A DNA stretch of 8,190 bases. Origin: Clostridiales bacterium (GTDB lineage: Bacteria > Bacillota > Clostridia > Oscillospirales > Oscillospiraceae). The notes under the pieces are model-generated. The model worked only from the letters and a program-made list of their open reading frames with translations. It ran no database searches and was not told where the DNA came from. Positions within the stretch are counted from its first letter, which is position 1; each line of letters begins with the position of its first letter. Below, in pieces: positions 1 to 6,595 of this stretch. A program made the position numbers and the translations under genes. The stretch lies in contig JAHZFC010000101.1 in assembly GCA_019421525.1 (NCBI GenBank), forward strand, positions 1 through 8,190. The letters are read 5' to 3'.

Positions 1-840
1 ATCAAGCTGGGCCGGGCTGCCAACGACCCGGTGCTTCTGGCTGAAATGCGCCATGAGATGGGGCTGGACCGGCCCTATATCGTCCAGCTGGGCAGCTACC
101 TGTGGGACCTGCTCCACGGCGACCTGGGTGACTCTTATATCTACGCCTCTACCGTGGCCGAGCTCATCGGGAACCGCATCCCCAACACCCTGATCATCAG
201 CATCGGGGCCATCCTGATATCGGTGTGCCTGGGCATCCCGCTGGGATTGGCGGCGGCCCTGCATCAAAACTCCATCATCGACTATATTACGTCTATCCTG
301 GCCATCCTGCTCATGCAGGTGTTCGGCGTGACGCTGGGGTGGCTACCGGTGTCGGGCACAGACTCGTGGACGGGCTATATCCTGCCTATCATCGCCGCCG
401 GTGTGGGGCCTATCTCCCAGAACGCCCGTATGACCCGCTCCTCCGTGCTGGAGGTCATCCGGCAGGACTATGTCCGCACTGCCCGGTCCAAGGGCATCGC
501 GGAGGGCCAGGTCATCTCCCGCCATGTGCTGAAAAACGCCCTGATCCCCATCCTGACCATGGTGGGCAACGGCTTGGGCGCGGCCATGGCCGGCTCCATC
601 CTGGTGGAGATGATCTTCCAGATCCCCGGCATGGGCACTCTGATCAACACATCCATCAATAACAAGGACTTCATCACCGTCCAGGGCTGCGTGCTGGTGT
701 GCGCGGTGGTGGTGGCCCTGATGAACCTGCTCACCGACCTGGCCTACGCCGCGGTGGACCCCCGGATCAAGGCCCAGTACACGGCGGGCTCCAAGGACAA
801 GAAGAAAAAAGCGGCTCCTGCCGCCAAGGAGGTGGCCTGA
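1..840 (+). CDS. dppB: DppB/OppB-type peptide ABC transporter permease, 5'-truncated by window edge
   Basis: This is an integral-membrane subunit of a dipeptide/oligopeptide importer; it pairs with DppC to form the translocation channel. The frame is open from base 1, giving 279 visible residues. Compared from memory with E. coli DppB, roughly the first 40 residues, including TM1, are missing off the edge. Visible landmarks are the periplasmic LGLD-like segment (GLDRP, residues 21-25), the GWLPVSG turn (113-119), NARMTRSS (141-148) and the EAA coupling loop DYVRTARSKG (156-165) that contacts the ATPases, followed by two further hydrophobic spans and the family ending AVDPRIK. The C-terminal tail is Lys-rich. 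One oddity is that TM3 seems about 12 residues short: the conserved S-x-P-x-F-W-x-G stretch normally between SILA and LLMQ (residues 98-106) is absent. The TGA stop lies 3 nt before dppC. Family assignment is firm; peptide specificity is inferred only. Confidence 0.93.
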   Translation: MKLGRAANDPVLLAEMRHEMGLDRPYIVQLGSYLWDLLHGDLGDSYIYASTVAELIGNRIPNTLIISIGAILISVCLGIPLGLAAALHQNSIIDYITSILAILLMQVFGVTLGWLPVSGTDSWTGYILPIIAAGVGPISQNARMTRSSVLEVIRQDYVRTARSKGIAEGQVISRHVLKNALIPILTMVGNGLGAAMAGSILVEMIFQIPGMGTLINTSINNKDFITVQGCVLVCAVVVALMNLLTDLAYAAVDPRIKAQYTAGSKDKKKKAAPAAKEVA

Positions 841-843
841 CCC

Positions 844-1761
844 ATGGCAAAGCAAGCAAAGACCGTCGTGATGGATGCCCAGCCCGGCGAGGTGGTGCGG
901 CTGAAAAAGCGCAGCTACTGGGGCGAGATCTGGCACCGGCTGCGGAAGAACCCGGTGGCCGTGGTGTGCCTGGTGTTCCTGGTGCTGCTGGTGCTGGCCA
1001 CCATCTTCGCCACCTGGATCACCCCCTACGACTACGATGCCCCCACCGACTACGCCAACCTCTACGCCAAGCCCAGCCTGGCCCATCCCCTGGGCTGTGA
1101 CGATTTGGGTCGCGACCTGCTCACCCGCCTGCTGGTGGGCGGCCGGTACTCCCTGATGGTGGCCCTGATCTCCGTGGCCATCGGCATCCTGGCCGGTATG
1201 GTCATCGGCGCGCTGTGCGGCTTCTTCGGCAAGGTGGTGGACAACGTGCTCATGCGGTTCATGGACGTCATCATGGCCATCCCCGGCATGATGCTGGCCA
1301 TCTGCGTGTCCGTGGCCCTAGGCTCCGGCGTGTGGCAGACCGCTCTGGCCATCTCCGTAGGCACCATCCCCATCATCGCCAGGCAGCTCCGGGGCTCCAC
1401 CCTGCTGGTCAACAGCCAGGAGTACATCGAGGCTGCCCGCACCTTCGGCGAGAGCAGCGGCAAGATCATTATCACCCATGTGATCCCTAACTGCCTGGCT
1501 CCGATCATCGTCCAGGCGTCCATGTACCTGGGCGGATCCATCATGGCCATCGCGGGCCTGTCTTTCATCGGCCTGGGCGTGCAGCCCCCCACCCCGGAGT
1601 GGGGCAACATCCTCAATACCGGATTGGACAACGTATCCATGCTGGCCGAGCGCTGGCATGTGATCGTGTTCCCCGCCCTGTTCATCATCCTGACCATGCT
1701 GGCCTTCAACCTGCTGGGCGACGGCCTCCGGGACGCCATGGACCCCCGGATGCGCAAGTAA
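844..1761 (+). CDS. dppC: DppC/OppC-type peptide ABC transporter permease
   Basis: This is the second membrane subunit of the peptide importer, full length at 305 aa. The layout fits the DppC family: a cytoplasmic N-terminal stretch rich in basic residues, TM1 at about residues 37-58, the ITPYD segment after it, the PLGCDDLGRD motif (82-91) that is a hallmark of DppC/OppC N-terminal regions, then five further hydrophobic segments. The EAA loop EYIEAARTFG (193-202) followed by a conserved PNCLAP (215-220) contacts the ATPases. The C terminus has GLGVQPPTPEWG (243-254) and LLGDGLRDAMDPR (290-302), both family signatures. The ATG is preceded by AAGGAGG (826-832) inside the end of dppB, which suggests translational coupling. 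No lesion is visible, in contrast to dppB and dppF. Confidence 0.96.
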   Translation: MAKQAKTVVMDAQPGEVVRLKKRSYWGEIWHRLRKNPVAVVCLVFLVLLVLATIFATWITPYDYDAPTDYANLYAKPSLAHPLGCDDLGRDLLTRLLVGGRYSLMVALISVAIGILAGMVIGALCGFFGKVVDNVLMRFMDVIMAIPGMMLAICVSVALGSGVWQTALAISVGTIPIIARQLRGSTLLVNSQEYIEAARTFGESSGKIIITHVIPNCLAPIIVQASMYLGGSIMAIAGLSFIGLGVQPPTPEWGNILNTGLDNVSMLAERWHVIVFPALFIILTMLAFNLLGDGLRDAMDPRMRK

Positions 1762-1773
1762 GGAGGCTGCGAC

Positions 1774-2763
1774 ATGAGTTTATTGAAGATCGAGGACCTG
1801 ACCATCCACTTCCCCACCGAGGACGGGGACGTGCGGGCTGTGAACGGCGTGTCCCTGTCGGTGGAGGCCGGCCAGACCCTGGGCCTGGTGGGCGAGACCG
1901 GCGCGGGAAAGACCACCACCGCCCTGGGCATCCTCCGGCTGGTGCCCGAGCCCGGCCAGGTGGAGAGCGGATCTATCTACTATAAAGACCAGGACATCAT
2001 GCAGATGTCCGACAAGGAGGTCCAGGACATCCGGGGCAATGAGATCTCGATGATCTTCCAGGACCCCATGACCGCCCTGAACCCGGTGATGACCGTGGGC
2101 GACCAGGTGGCCGAGGTGATCCTCCGCCACCAGAACTGCACCAAGGTGGAGGCCCAGCAGCGGATGATCGAGATCCTGGGCAAGGTGGGCATCGGCCCCG
2201 ACCGGGCCTCCGACTATCCCCACCAGTTCTCCGGCGGCATGAAGCAGCGGGTGGTGATCGCCATCGCCCTGGCCTGCAACCCCAAGCTGCTGCTGGCGGA
2301 CGAGCCCACCACCGCCCTGGACGTGACCATCCAGGCCCAGGTGATGCGGATGATCAACGACCTGAAGCGGGAGTTCAACACCTCCATGATCCTCATCACC
2401 CATGACCTGGGCATCGTGGCCGAGTCCTGTGACCAGGTGGCCATCATGTACGCCGGTGAGATCGTGGAGTACGGCTCCCTGGAGGACATCTTCGACCACA
2501 CCGCCCACCCCTACACCAAGGGCCTGTTCAACTCCATCCCCTCTCTGGACAAGGACACCGAGCGGCTCCAGCCCATCCAGGGCCTGATGCCCGACCCGGC
2601 CAACCTGCCCGAGGGGTGCAAGTTCCATCCCCGGTGCCCCTATGCGGTGGAGGAATGTTCCCGGCAGCACCCCGGCATGACCGAGGTGGCCCCGGGGCAC
2701 CTGTGCCGCTGCCTGCGCTGCGGCGATCCCATCATGAGCGAGGAGGGCGGACACCATGAGTAA
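1774..2763 (+). CDS. dppD: DppD/OppD-type peptide ABC transporter ATP-binding protein
   Basis: This is one of the two cytoplasmic ATPases that power the peptide importer. It is 329 aa, the usual length. Motifs in order are Walker A GETGAGKTT (residues 40-48), Q-loop IFQDP (94-98), ABC signature FSGGMKQR (152-159), Walker B LLLADEP (172-178) and H-loop His210. The C-terminal oligopeptide-transporter domain starts at HPYT (245-248) and carries Cys282, Cys288, Cys295 and Cys311. Related peptide-transporter ATPases bind a [4Fe-4S] cluster with this Cys arrangement, so a cluster here is inferred. Two more Cys follow (313, 316). The start has AAGGAGG at 1760-1766, 7 nt upstream. Walker A has Thr and Ala where the family often has Ser, a tolerated variation. 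The last 8 nt overlap dppF. Confidence 0.96.
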   Translation: MSLLKIEDLTIHFPTEDGDVRAVNGVSLSVEAGQTLGLVGETGAGKTTTALGILRLVPEPGQVESGSIYYKDQDIMQMSDKEVQDIRGNEISMIFQDPMTALNPVMTVGDQVAEVILRHQNCTKVEAQQRMIEILGKVGIGPDRASDYPHQFSGGMKQRVVIAIALACNPKLLLADEPTTALDVTIQAQVMRMINDLKREFNTSMILITHDLGIVAESCDQVAIMYAGEIVEYGSLEDIFDHTAHPYTKGLFNSIPSLDKDTERLQPIQGLMPDPANLPEGCKFHPRCPYAVEECSRQHPGMTEVAPGHLCRCLRCGDPIMSEEGGHHE

Positions 2764-3718
2764 GCTGCTGGAGGTCAAAGACCTTTGTAAATACTTCAAG
2801 ACCCCCAAGGGTCCGCTCCACGCCGTGGAGGGCCTGTCCTTCTCCATCGACGATGACACCACCCTGGGCGTGGTGGGCGAGTCCGGATGCGGCAAGTCCA
2901 CCCTGGGCCGGGTGATCATGGGCCTGCATGAGCCCACCGGCGGCTCCCTGTTCTTCGAGGGGCAGGACGTCACCCACCCCGACAAGGCCAAGCGCCGGGA
3001 TCTCAACCACAAGATCCAGATGATCTTCCAGGACCCGGCCTCATCCCTGGACCCCCGTATGTGCGTGTCTGACCTGATCGCCGAGCCCATGAAGGCCATG
3101 AAGATCTGCAAGACCAAGCAGGAGCGGGACAACAAGGTGGCCGAGCTGATGGACACCGTGGGCCTGGCCAGGCGGCTGGCCTTCTCCTATCCCCACGAGC
3201 TGGACGGCGGGCGCCGCCAGCGTATCGGCATCGCCCGCGCCCTGGCAGTGGAGCCCAAGTTCATCGTCTGCGACGAGCCGGTGTCCGCCCTGGACGTGTC
3301 CATCCAGGCCCAGATCCTCAACCTGCTCCAGGACCTGCAGCAGGAGAAGGGCCTGACCTATATGTTCATCACCCACAACCTGTCGGCGGTGCGGCACATC
3401 TCCCACAAGATCCTGGTGATGTATCTGGGATGCCAGGTGGAGCTGTGAGACTCCAAGGAGCTGTTCAAAAAGCCCCTGCACCCCTACACCAAGGGCCTGC
3501 TGTCCGCCATCCCCATCCCCTCCATCCATGTCAAGCGGGAGGAGATCCTGATGACCGGCGAGGTGACCTCCCCCATCAACCCCAAACCCGGCTGCCGTTT
3601 CGCCGCCCGCTGCCCCTACGCCAAGGACAAGTGCCACGAGTCCCTGCCCGCGGTGGAAGAGGTGGAGCCCGGCCACTTCTGCGCCTGCCACTATGTGCGG
3701 GAGATCAACCAGCTGTGA
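2756..3718 (+). CDS. dppF: DppF/OppF-type peptide ABC transporter ATP-binding protein, interrupted by in-frame TGA at codon 231
   Basis: This is the second ATPase of the importer. The ATP-binding domain is intact: Walker A GESGCGKST (residues 41-49), Q-loop Gln92, signature LDGGRRQR (149-156, in place of LSGGQ but with both glycines kept), Walker B FIVCDEP (169-175) and H-loop His207. Translation meets TGA at 3446-3448, right after VMYLGCQVEL. The same frame then continues for 89 codons with the expected C-terminal domain: ELFKKPLHPYTKGLLSAIP, then Cys280, Cys286, Cys293 and Cys309 matching the [4Fe-4S] Cys set of DppD, ending in TGA at 3716-3718. Read through, the protein is 320 aa, normal for the family; stopped, it is 230 aa without the C-terminal domain. 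A frameshift is excluded because the frame does not change. A nonsense mutation, a sequencing error or selenocysteine recoding all remain possible. The start uses AGGAGG (2741-2746) within dppD. Confidence 0.85.
3446..3448 (+). other. In-frame TGA codon inside dppF
   Basis: TGA occupies codon 231 of the dppF frame, between GCQVEL and DSKELF. The codon is one base from TGC/TGT (Cys) and TGG (Trp). By comparison with DppD in this operon (AGEIVEYGS) the column aligns with a Gly in a loop after the H-loop strand, so it is not a known catalytic position. Whether it is a nonsense change, a base-calling error or a selenocysteine codon cannot be settled from the window. Confidence 0.9.
3456..3477 (+). 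promoter_or_regulatory. SECIS-like hairpin just downstream of the dppF TGA (speculative)
   Basis: AGG (3456-3458) pairs with CCT (3475-3477) and GCT (3460-3462) with AGC (3471-3473), leaving one A-C mismatch and an 8-nt loop GTTCAAAA that begins with G and T. Bacterial SECIS elements are small hairpins just after the UGA with G/U in the apical loop. Here the loop begins 14 nt after the TGA, slightly closer than the usual spacing as I recall it. The stem is short and lies in codons for a conserved protein stretch, so it may be chance. Confidence 0.2.
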
Positions 3719-3740
3719 TGCTTCCCGCGGGGACAGCCCG

Positions 3741-3769
3741 TTGACGGGGAGCGGCTGATCTGGTATCAT
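3741..3769 (+). promoter_or_regulatory. Sigma-A-type promoter upstream of the membrane-protein gene
   Basis: TTGACG (3741-3746) and TATCAT (3764-3769) are separated by exactly 17 nt. TGG directly before the -10 gives an extended -10 (TGn). A start near 3776 would put the strong terminator hairpin (3783-3821) inside the leader of the next gene. The match is good but is from sequence alone. Confidence 0.55.
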
Positions 3770-3782
3770 AAGGAGACAGGAC

Positions 3783-3821
3783 GCCGGGGCCCTGGCACGC
3801 GCCATGGGCCCCGGCTCTTTT
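3783..3821 (+). terminator. Strong intrinsic terminator after dppF
   Basis: A 10-bp perfect stem GCCGGGGCCC (3783-3792) / GGGCCCCGGC (3806-3815) is extended inward by TGGC/GCCA with one bulged T and a 4-nt loop (ACGC). It is followed by TCTTTT. It lies 64 nt after the dppF stop and ends 17 nt before the next start codon, so it should end the dpp operon and also insulate, or attenuate, the next gene. Confidence 0.9.
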
Positions 3822-3838
3822 CAAAGGAGGCGAGCGAG

Positions 3839-4393
3839 GTGGCCAAAAAGGGCTCCTGGTATTTTGAGGGCTATGAGGCCCACTATGAGATCGACCAGCA
3901 GGGAAAGAAGAAAAAGGTGCTCACCTATGTGGGCCAGCGGTATGGCCTGCGGAGAAAAGAGGACCTGCTCCGGGTACGGATAGCGGCTGCCGTGGATGTG
4001 GTGCTCATGACGGTCCTCCTGCTGCTCATCAACTTCTTCCCCGGCACCGGGGGGATGGTGGGCTGGGTGGGCGCGCCCTGCCTGTGGGGGCTGATCCCCC
4101 TGATGTTTTTGTATATGGGGCTGTTCAACTTTCTCACCTGCAAGGACAGGTGGGAGATCCGCCAGTTCTATGCCGGCTACCGCCGGATGGGGCGCTGGGC
4201 GATCGTCCAGCTGGTGATCATGGGCTATGTGACGGCGGCCCACATCGTGTTCCTCTGCCTCCATCCCGCCTATTTCCCCGGGGAGCTGTACTACACCCTG
4301 GGCGCGGCGGCCTGCACGGCCCTGTCCGCGGGGCTTTTGGTACTGAAGAAAAAATTCCCCGCCATCGTGGTGGAGGGGCCGGTCATCCGGTGA
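3839..4393 (+). CDS. Unrecognised four-helix membrane protein
   Basis: This is a 184-aa protein that I do not recognise. It opens with a polar, aromatic and Lys-rich cytoplasmic segment (residues 1-45, containing WYFEGYEAHYEI and a KKKK run), then has four hydrophobic spans at about 46-67, 73-99, 119-142 and 149-169, with a basic linker KDRWEIRQFYAGYRRMGR between the second and third. The tail is short. Positive charges between TM2 and TM3 and at both ends suggest both termini are inside. The start is GTG, chosen because AAAGGAGG (3823-3830) sits 8 nt upstream and no better ATG exists nearby. It has its own candidate promoter (3741-3769) and terminator (4411-4450), so it is probably a single-gene unit not tied to the peptide transporter. 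No enzymatic motif is visible and function is unknown. Confidence 0.85.
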   Translation: MAKKGSWYFEGYEAHYEIDQQGKKKKVLTYVGQRYGLRRKEDLLRVRIAAAVDVVLMTVLLLLINFFPGTGGMVGWVGAPCLWGLIPLMFLYMGLFNFLTCKDRWEIRQFYAGYRRMGRWAIVQLVIMGYVTAAHIVFLCLHPAYFPGELYYTLGAAACTALSAGLLVLKKKFPAIVVEGPVIR

Positions 4394-4410
4394 GGCTTTT
4401 CCCACAAGTG

Positions 4411-4450
4411 AAGGGCTGCCCGATGCAAATGCATCGGGCAGCCCTTTTTT
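4411..4450 (+). terminator. Strong intrinsic terminator between convergent genes
   Basis: A 16-bp perfect stem (4411-4426 with 4431-4446) closes an AAAT loop and runs into TTTTTT (4445-4450). It ends the membrane-protein transcript. On the other strand the same hairpin follows the ybaK-like gene, but its downstream tract has only two U's, so termination in that direction should be weaker. Confidence 0.93.
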
Positions 4451-4463
4451 ACATGATATGAAG

Positions 4464-4946
4464 CTATGCCTCTTCCTCCCGCCAGCCCTTGCACACGTCC
4501 ACCCAGCCCCGGGCCTGGGAGGCCCGCTCCAGCTCGTCCAGATGGAGCTTGACGGCGGAGTTGGCGGTGCCGGCGGCGGGGTAGACGATGTCGAACCGGC
4601 GCAGGCTCTCGTCCAGCCAGACGGGGACGCCCTCATTGACGCCGAAGGGGCACACGCCCCCTACGCCGTGGCCGATGAGGGGCTCCACCTCGTCGTGGCC
4701 GATCATCTTGGCCTTGGTGTGGAACTGGGCCTTGTACTTGCTGTTGTCGATCTTGGCGTCCCCGGCGGCCAGGATGAGGACCGGGCCGTCAGGGGTCAGG
4801 AAGGACAGGGTCTTGGCGATATGGGCGGGGGCACAGCCCACCGCCTGGGCGGCCAGCTCCACGGTGGCGCTGGATACGTCGAACAGCTGGATGCGGTCGG
4901 CCAGGCCGAACCGCTCCAGGTGGGCCTTCGCGCGGTCGAGAGACAT
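4464..4946 (-). CDS. ybaK: YbaK/EbsC-family aminoacyl-tRNA deacylase (ProX-like)
   Basis: This family hydrolyses mischarged aminoacyl-tRNAs in trans, for example Cys- or Ala-tRNA(Pro), as a cytosolic proofreading step; exact specificity cannot be read here. The product is 160 aa, the usual size for a free-standing domain. Visible family features are Lys45 in IAKTLSF (43-49), the invariant Lys region of YbaK proteins, then VLILAAGDAKID (56-67), GGVCPFG (96-102) and the C-terminal PAAGTANSAVKL (123-134). The start was set at 4946 because AAGGAG (complement of 4956-4961) lies 9 nt upstream and MSLDRAKAHL is the natural N terminus. An upstream in-frame ATG at 4988 would add 14 unlikely residues (including CKEC) and would fall within the -10 region. 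Its own promoter precedes it, so it need not depend on lctP transcription. Confidence 0.93.
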   Translation of the reverse strand: MSLDRAKAHLERFGLADRIQLFDVSSATVELAAQAVGCAPAHIAKTLSFLTPDGPVLILAAGDAKIDNSKYKAQFHTKAKMIGHDEVEPLIGHGVGGVCPFGVNEGVPVWLDESLRRFDIVYPAAGTANSAVKLHLDELERASQARGWVDVCKGWREEEA

Positions 4947-4948
4947 GG

Positions 4949-4986
4949 GGGAACACTCCTTACATCGGTATAGTATAAGTGTTCCC
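4949..4986. repeat. 9-bp inverted repeat flanking the ybaK start region
   Basis: GGGAACACT (4949-4957) and AGTGTTCCC (4978-4986) are perfect inverted copies 20 nt apart. One arm abuts the -10 and probable transcription start; the other overlaps the ribosome binding site and ends 2 nt before the ATG of ybaK. It could be an operator, or a hairpin hiding the ribosome binding site in transcripts that read through from lctP. Confidence 0.5.
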
Positions 4987-5015
4987 ATTATAATACTTTA
5001 TCGTGAAAAAGTAAA
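4987..5015 (-). promoter_or_regulatory. Promoter of the ybaK-like gene
   Basis: On the minus strand a perfect TATAAT (4987-4992) is preceded at 17 nt by TTTACT (5010-5015, 4 of 6 matches to TTGACA). A start near 4980 leaves a leader of about 34 nt before the ATG. It lies in the short AT-rich gap after the lctP stop. Confidence 0.65.
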
Positions 5016-5026
5016 GGGGGCCTTCC

Positions 5027-6595
5027 TCACGCGGGAGACAGGCCGGAAAGCAGTCCCACCACCAGGCAGGCGATGACCAGCAGCAGCATGGCCCACTTGA
5101 AGATGCCCTTGAGCAGCGTACTGTCCTGCCCGGTCAGCCCGACCGCCGCCACGGCGGTGGCGATGCACTGGGGGGAGAGGATCTTGCCGATGCCTGCTCC
5201 GGTGGAGTTAGCGGCTGCCAGCCAGAACTGAGACACGCCGATGGAGCCCGCCGCCTCCGTCTGGAGTGCGCCCAGCAGCACCTCGGTGTTGGTGCCGCTG
5301 CCGGTGACGAAGGCGCCGATGGCGGCGATGATGGGGGCGACAAAGGGGTAGAACTGGCCGGTCAGGGTGACGAACAGGTCGGCCATGTCGGAGATCATGC
5401 CGGAGTAGGTCATGATCTTGGCCACGGACAGCACCGACATGATGGTGACGATGGTCTTGACCAGCTGCCGGAGGGTGGCCGCGAAGGTCTGCCACATGAG
5501 TTTGGCGGAGGCCCCCTGGACCGCGCCGCCGATGATGGCGGCCAGGAAAATGATGACGCCGGGGGTGTTGACCCATGAGAAGGAGGTGGTGCCGGCGTTG
5601 GGGGAGGTGCTGATCTGGAACGTGGAGCTGAACTGCCCCAGGAAACTGTGGACCGGGGCCACCAGGTTGGAGGTGAGCAGCAGGAACAGGAAGATGAGGA
5701 TGAAGGGCAGCCAGGCCACCAGGGGGCGCATGGCGGTCTTCCCGCTCTGGACTGGGGCAGCTCCGGCAGCAGCGGCTGCCGGGGCGGTCCGGCGCATGTC
5801 ATATTCCGCGGGGACCGCCTTGCCCCGGCGCAGCCGGGCCAGGAGCACCACACAGGCCAGGGACACCACCGAGCCCACGATGACTGTCAGCTCCGGGCCG
5901 ATGAAGTAGGACACCAGCAGCTCGGGCACCACGAAGGACGCCCCGGCGGCCAGGGTGATGCCGGCCACCCCCTTCAGCGCCCGAAAGCCGCCGCCCCCCA
6001 CGATCACCATGAGGAAGGGGACCAGGATCATGAAGGGGACCATCTGGACCACAGTGGTGAAGGACAGGGGCATCACGTCCAGTCCGGTGACGCTGGACAA
6101 TGTCACCGTGGGGATGCCCACCGAGCCGAAGGCGGTGGGGAAGGCGTTGGCCAGCATGCAGCTCAGACAGGCGGCCACCGGGTCCATCCCCAGGCCTACC
6201 AGGATGCCGGCGGGGATGGCGATGGCGGTGCCGAAGCCGGCCATGCCCTCCAGAAAGCCGCCGAAGCACCAGCCGATCAGCAGGATGAGCACCCGGCGGT
6301 CGGCGGACACGCCGGTGAGCATCCCGCGGATCACATCCATGGCCCCGGTCCTGAGGGACAGGTTATAGGTGAAGATGGCGGCCACGATGACCAGGATGAT
6401 GGGCCACAGGGCGGCGGCGAACCCCTCCAGCACCGAGGTGGCACAGTCTGCCGCCGGCATCTGCCAGAGGGTGAGGGAGAGCACGGCGGCCACCAGCAGG
6501 GCGCTGAAGCAGGCCCAGTGCCCGGGCAGCTTGAGCACGGCCAGGGCGATGATGAGCCAGATGATGGGGACCAGGGCAATGATGGACAGCAGCAT
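5027..6595 (-). CDS. lctP: LctP/LldP-family L-lactate (or glycolate) permease
   Basis: This is a polytopic inner-membrane transporter that imports lactate, and in relatives glycolate, with protons. At 522 aa it is close to E. coli LldP/GlcA length. Family hallmarks are WCFGGFLEGMAGFGTAIAIP (residues 109-128), the segment ANAFPTAFGSVGIP (149-162), TGSGTNTEVLLGALQ (431-445), and near the end NSTGAGIGKILSPQCIA (463-479) followed by AAVGLTGQ. The protein is hydrophobic throughout, with one poorly conserved Ala/Pro-rich loop (about 255-290). The start at 6595 is chosen over the longer frame (6640) because AGGAGG (complement of 6604-6609) lies 8 nt upstream and MLLSIIALVP begins directly with a membrane helix. 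It is divergent from the GlcD-type gene, which supports a lactate or glycolate role. It has a long leader of about 150 nt. Confidence 0.95.
   Translation of the reverse strand: MLLSIIALVPIIWLIIALAVLKLPGHWACFSALLVAAVLSLTLWQMPAADCATSVLEGFAAALWPIILVIVAAIFTYNLSLRTGAMDVIRGMLTGVSADRRVLILLIGWCFGGFLEGMAGFGTAIAIPAGILVGLGMDPVAACLSCMLANAFPTAFGSVGIPTVTLSSVTGLDVMPLSFTTVVQMVPFMILVPFLMVIVGGGGFRALKGVAGITLAAGASFVVPELLVSYFIGPELTVIVGSVVSLACVVLLARLRRGKAVPAEYDMRRTAPAAAAAGAAPVQSGKTAMRPLVAWLPFILIFLFLLLTSNLVAPVHSFLGQFSSTFQISTSPNAGTTSFSWVNTPGVIIFLAAIIGGAVQGASAKLMWQTFAATLRQLVKTIVTIMSVLSVAKIMTYSGMISDMADLFVTLTGQFYPFVAPIIAAIGAFVTGSGTNTEVLLGALQTEAAGSIGVSQFWLAAANSTGAGIGKILSPQCIATAVAAVGLTGQDSTLLKGIFKWAMLLLVIACLVVGLLSGLSPA

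Noticed and set aside
1780..3156. 458-codon open frame on the minus strand opposite dppD and dppF
   Set aside because: The translation is low-complexity and rich in His, Gly, Leu and Asp, as expected for the complement of GC-rich coding DNA. The plus strand encodes clear ABC ATPases with all motifs there.
3202..3225. Altered ABC signature LDGGRRQR in DppF as a sign of inactivation
   Set aside because: The two glycines and the downstream RQR are kept, and as I recall this variant is common among Firmicute DppF proteins.
3446..3448. Genome-wide reassignment of TGA to an amino acid
   Set aside because: dppB, dppD, the membrane-protein gene and lctP all end in TGA at the expected family C termini, and Trp is encoded by TGG throughout.
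3437..3454. Small hairpin TGGAG/CTCCA with the dppF TGA in its loop
   Set aside because: Only five base pairs, and SECIS elements lie after the UGA rather than around it. Probably chance.
3430..3744. Frameshift explanation for the interrupted dppF, using the overlapping open frame
   Set aside because: The C-terminal homology resumes in the original frame immediately after the TGA. The overlapping frame encodes Pro/His-rich nonsense.
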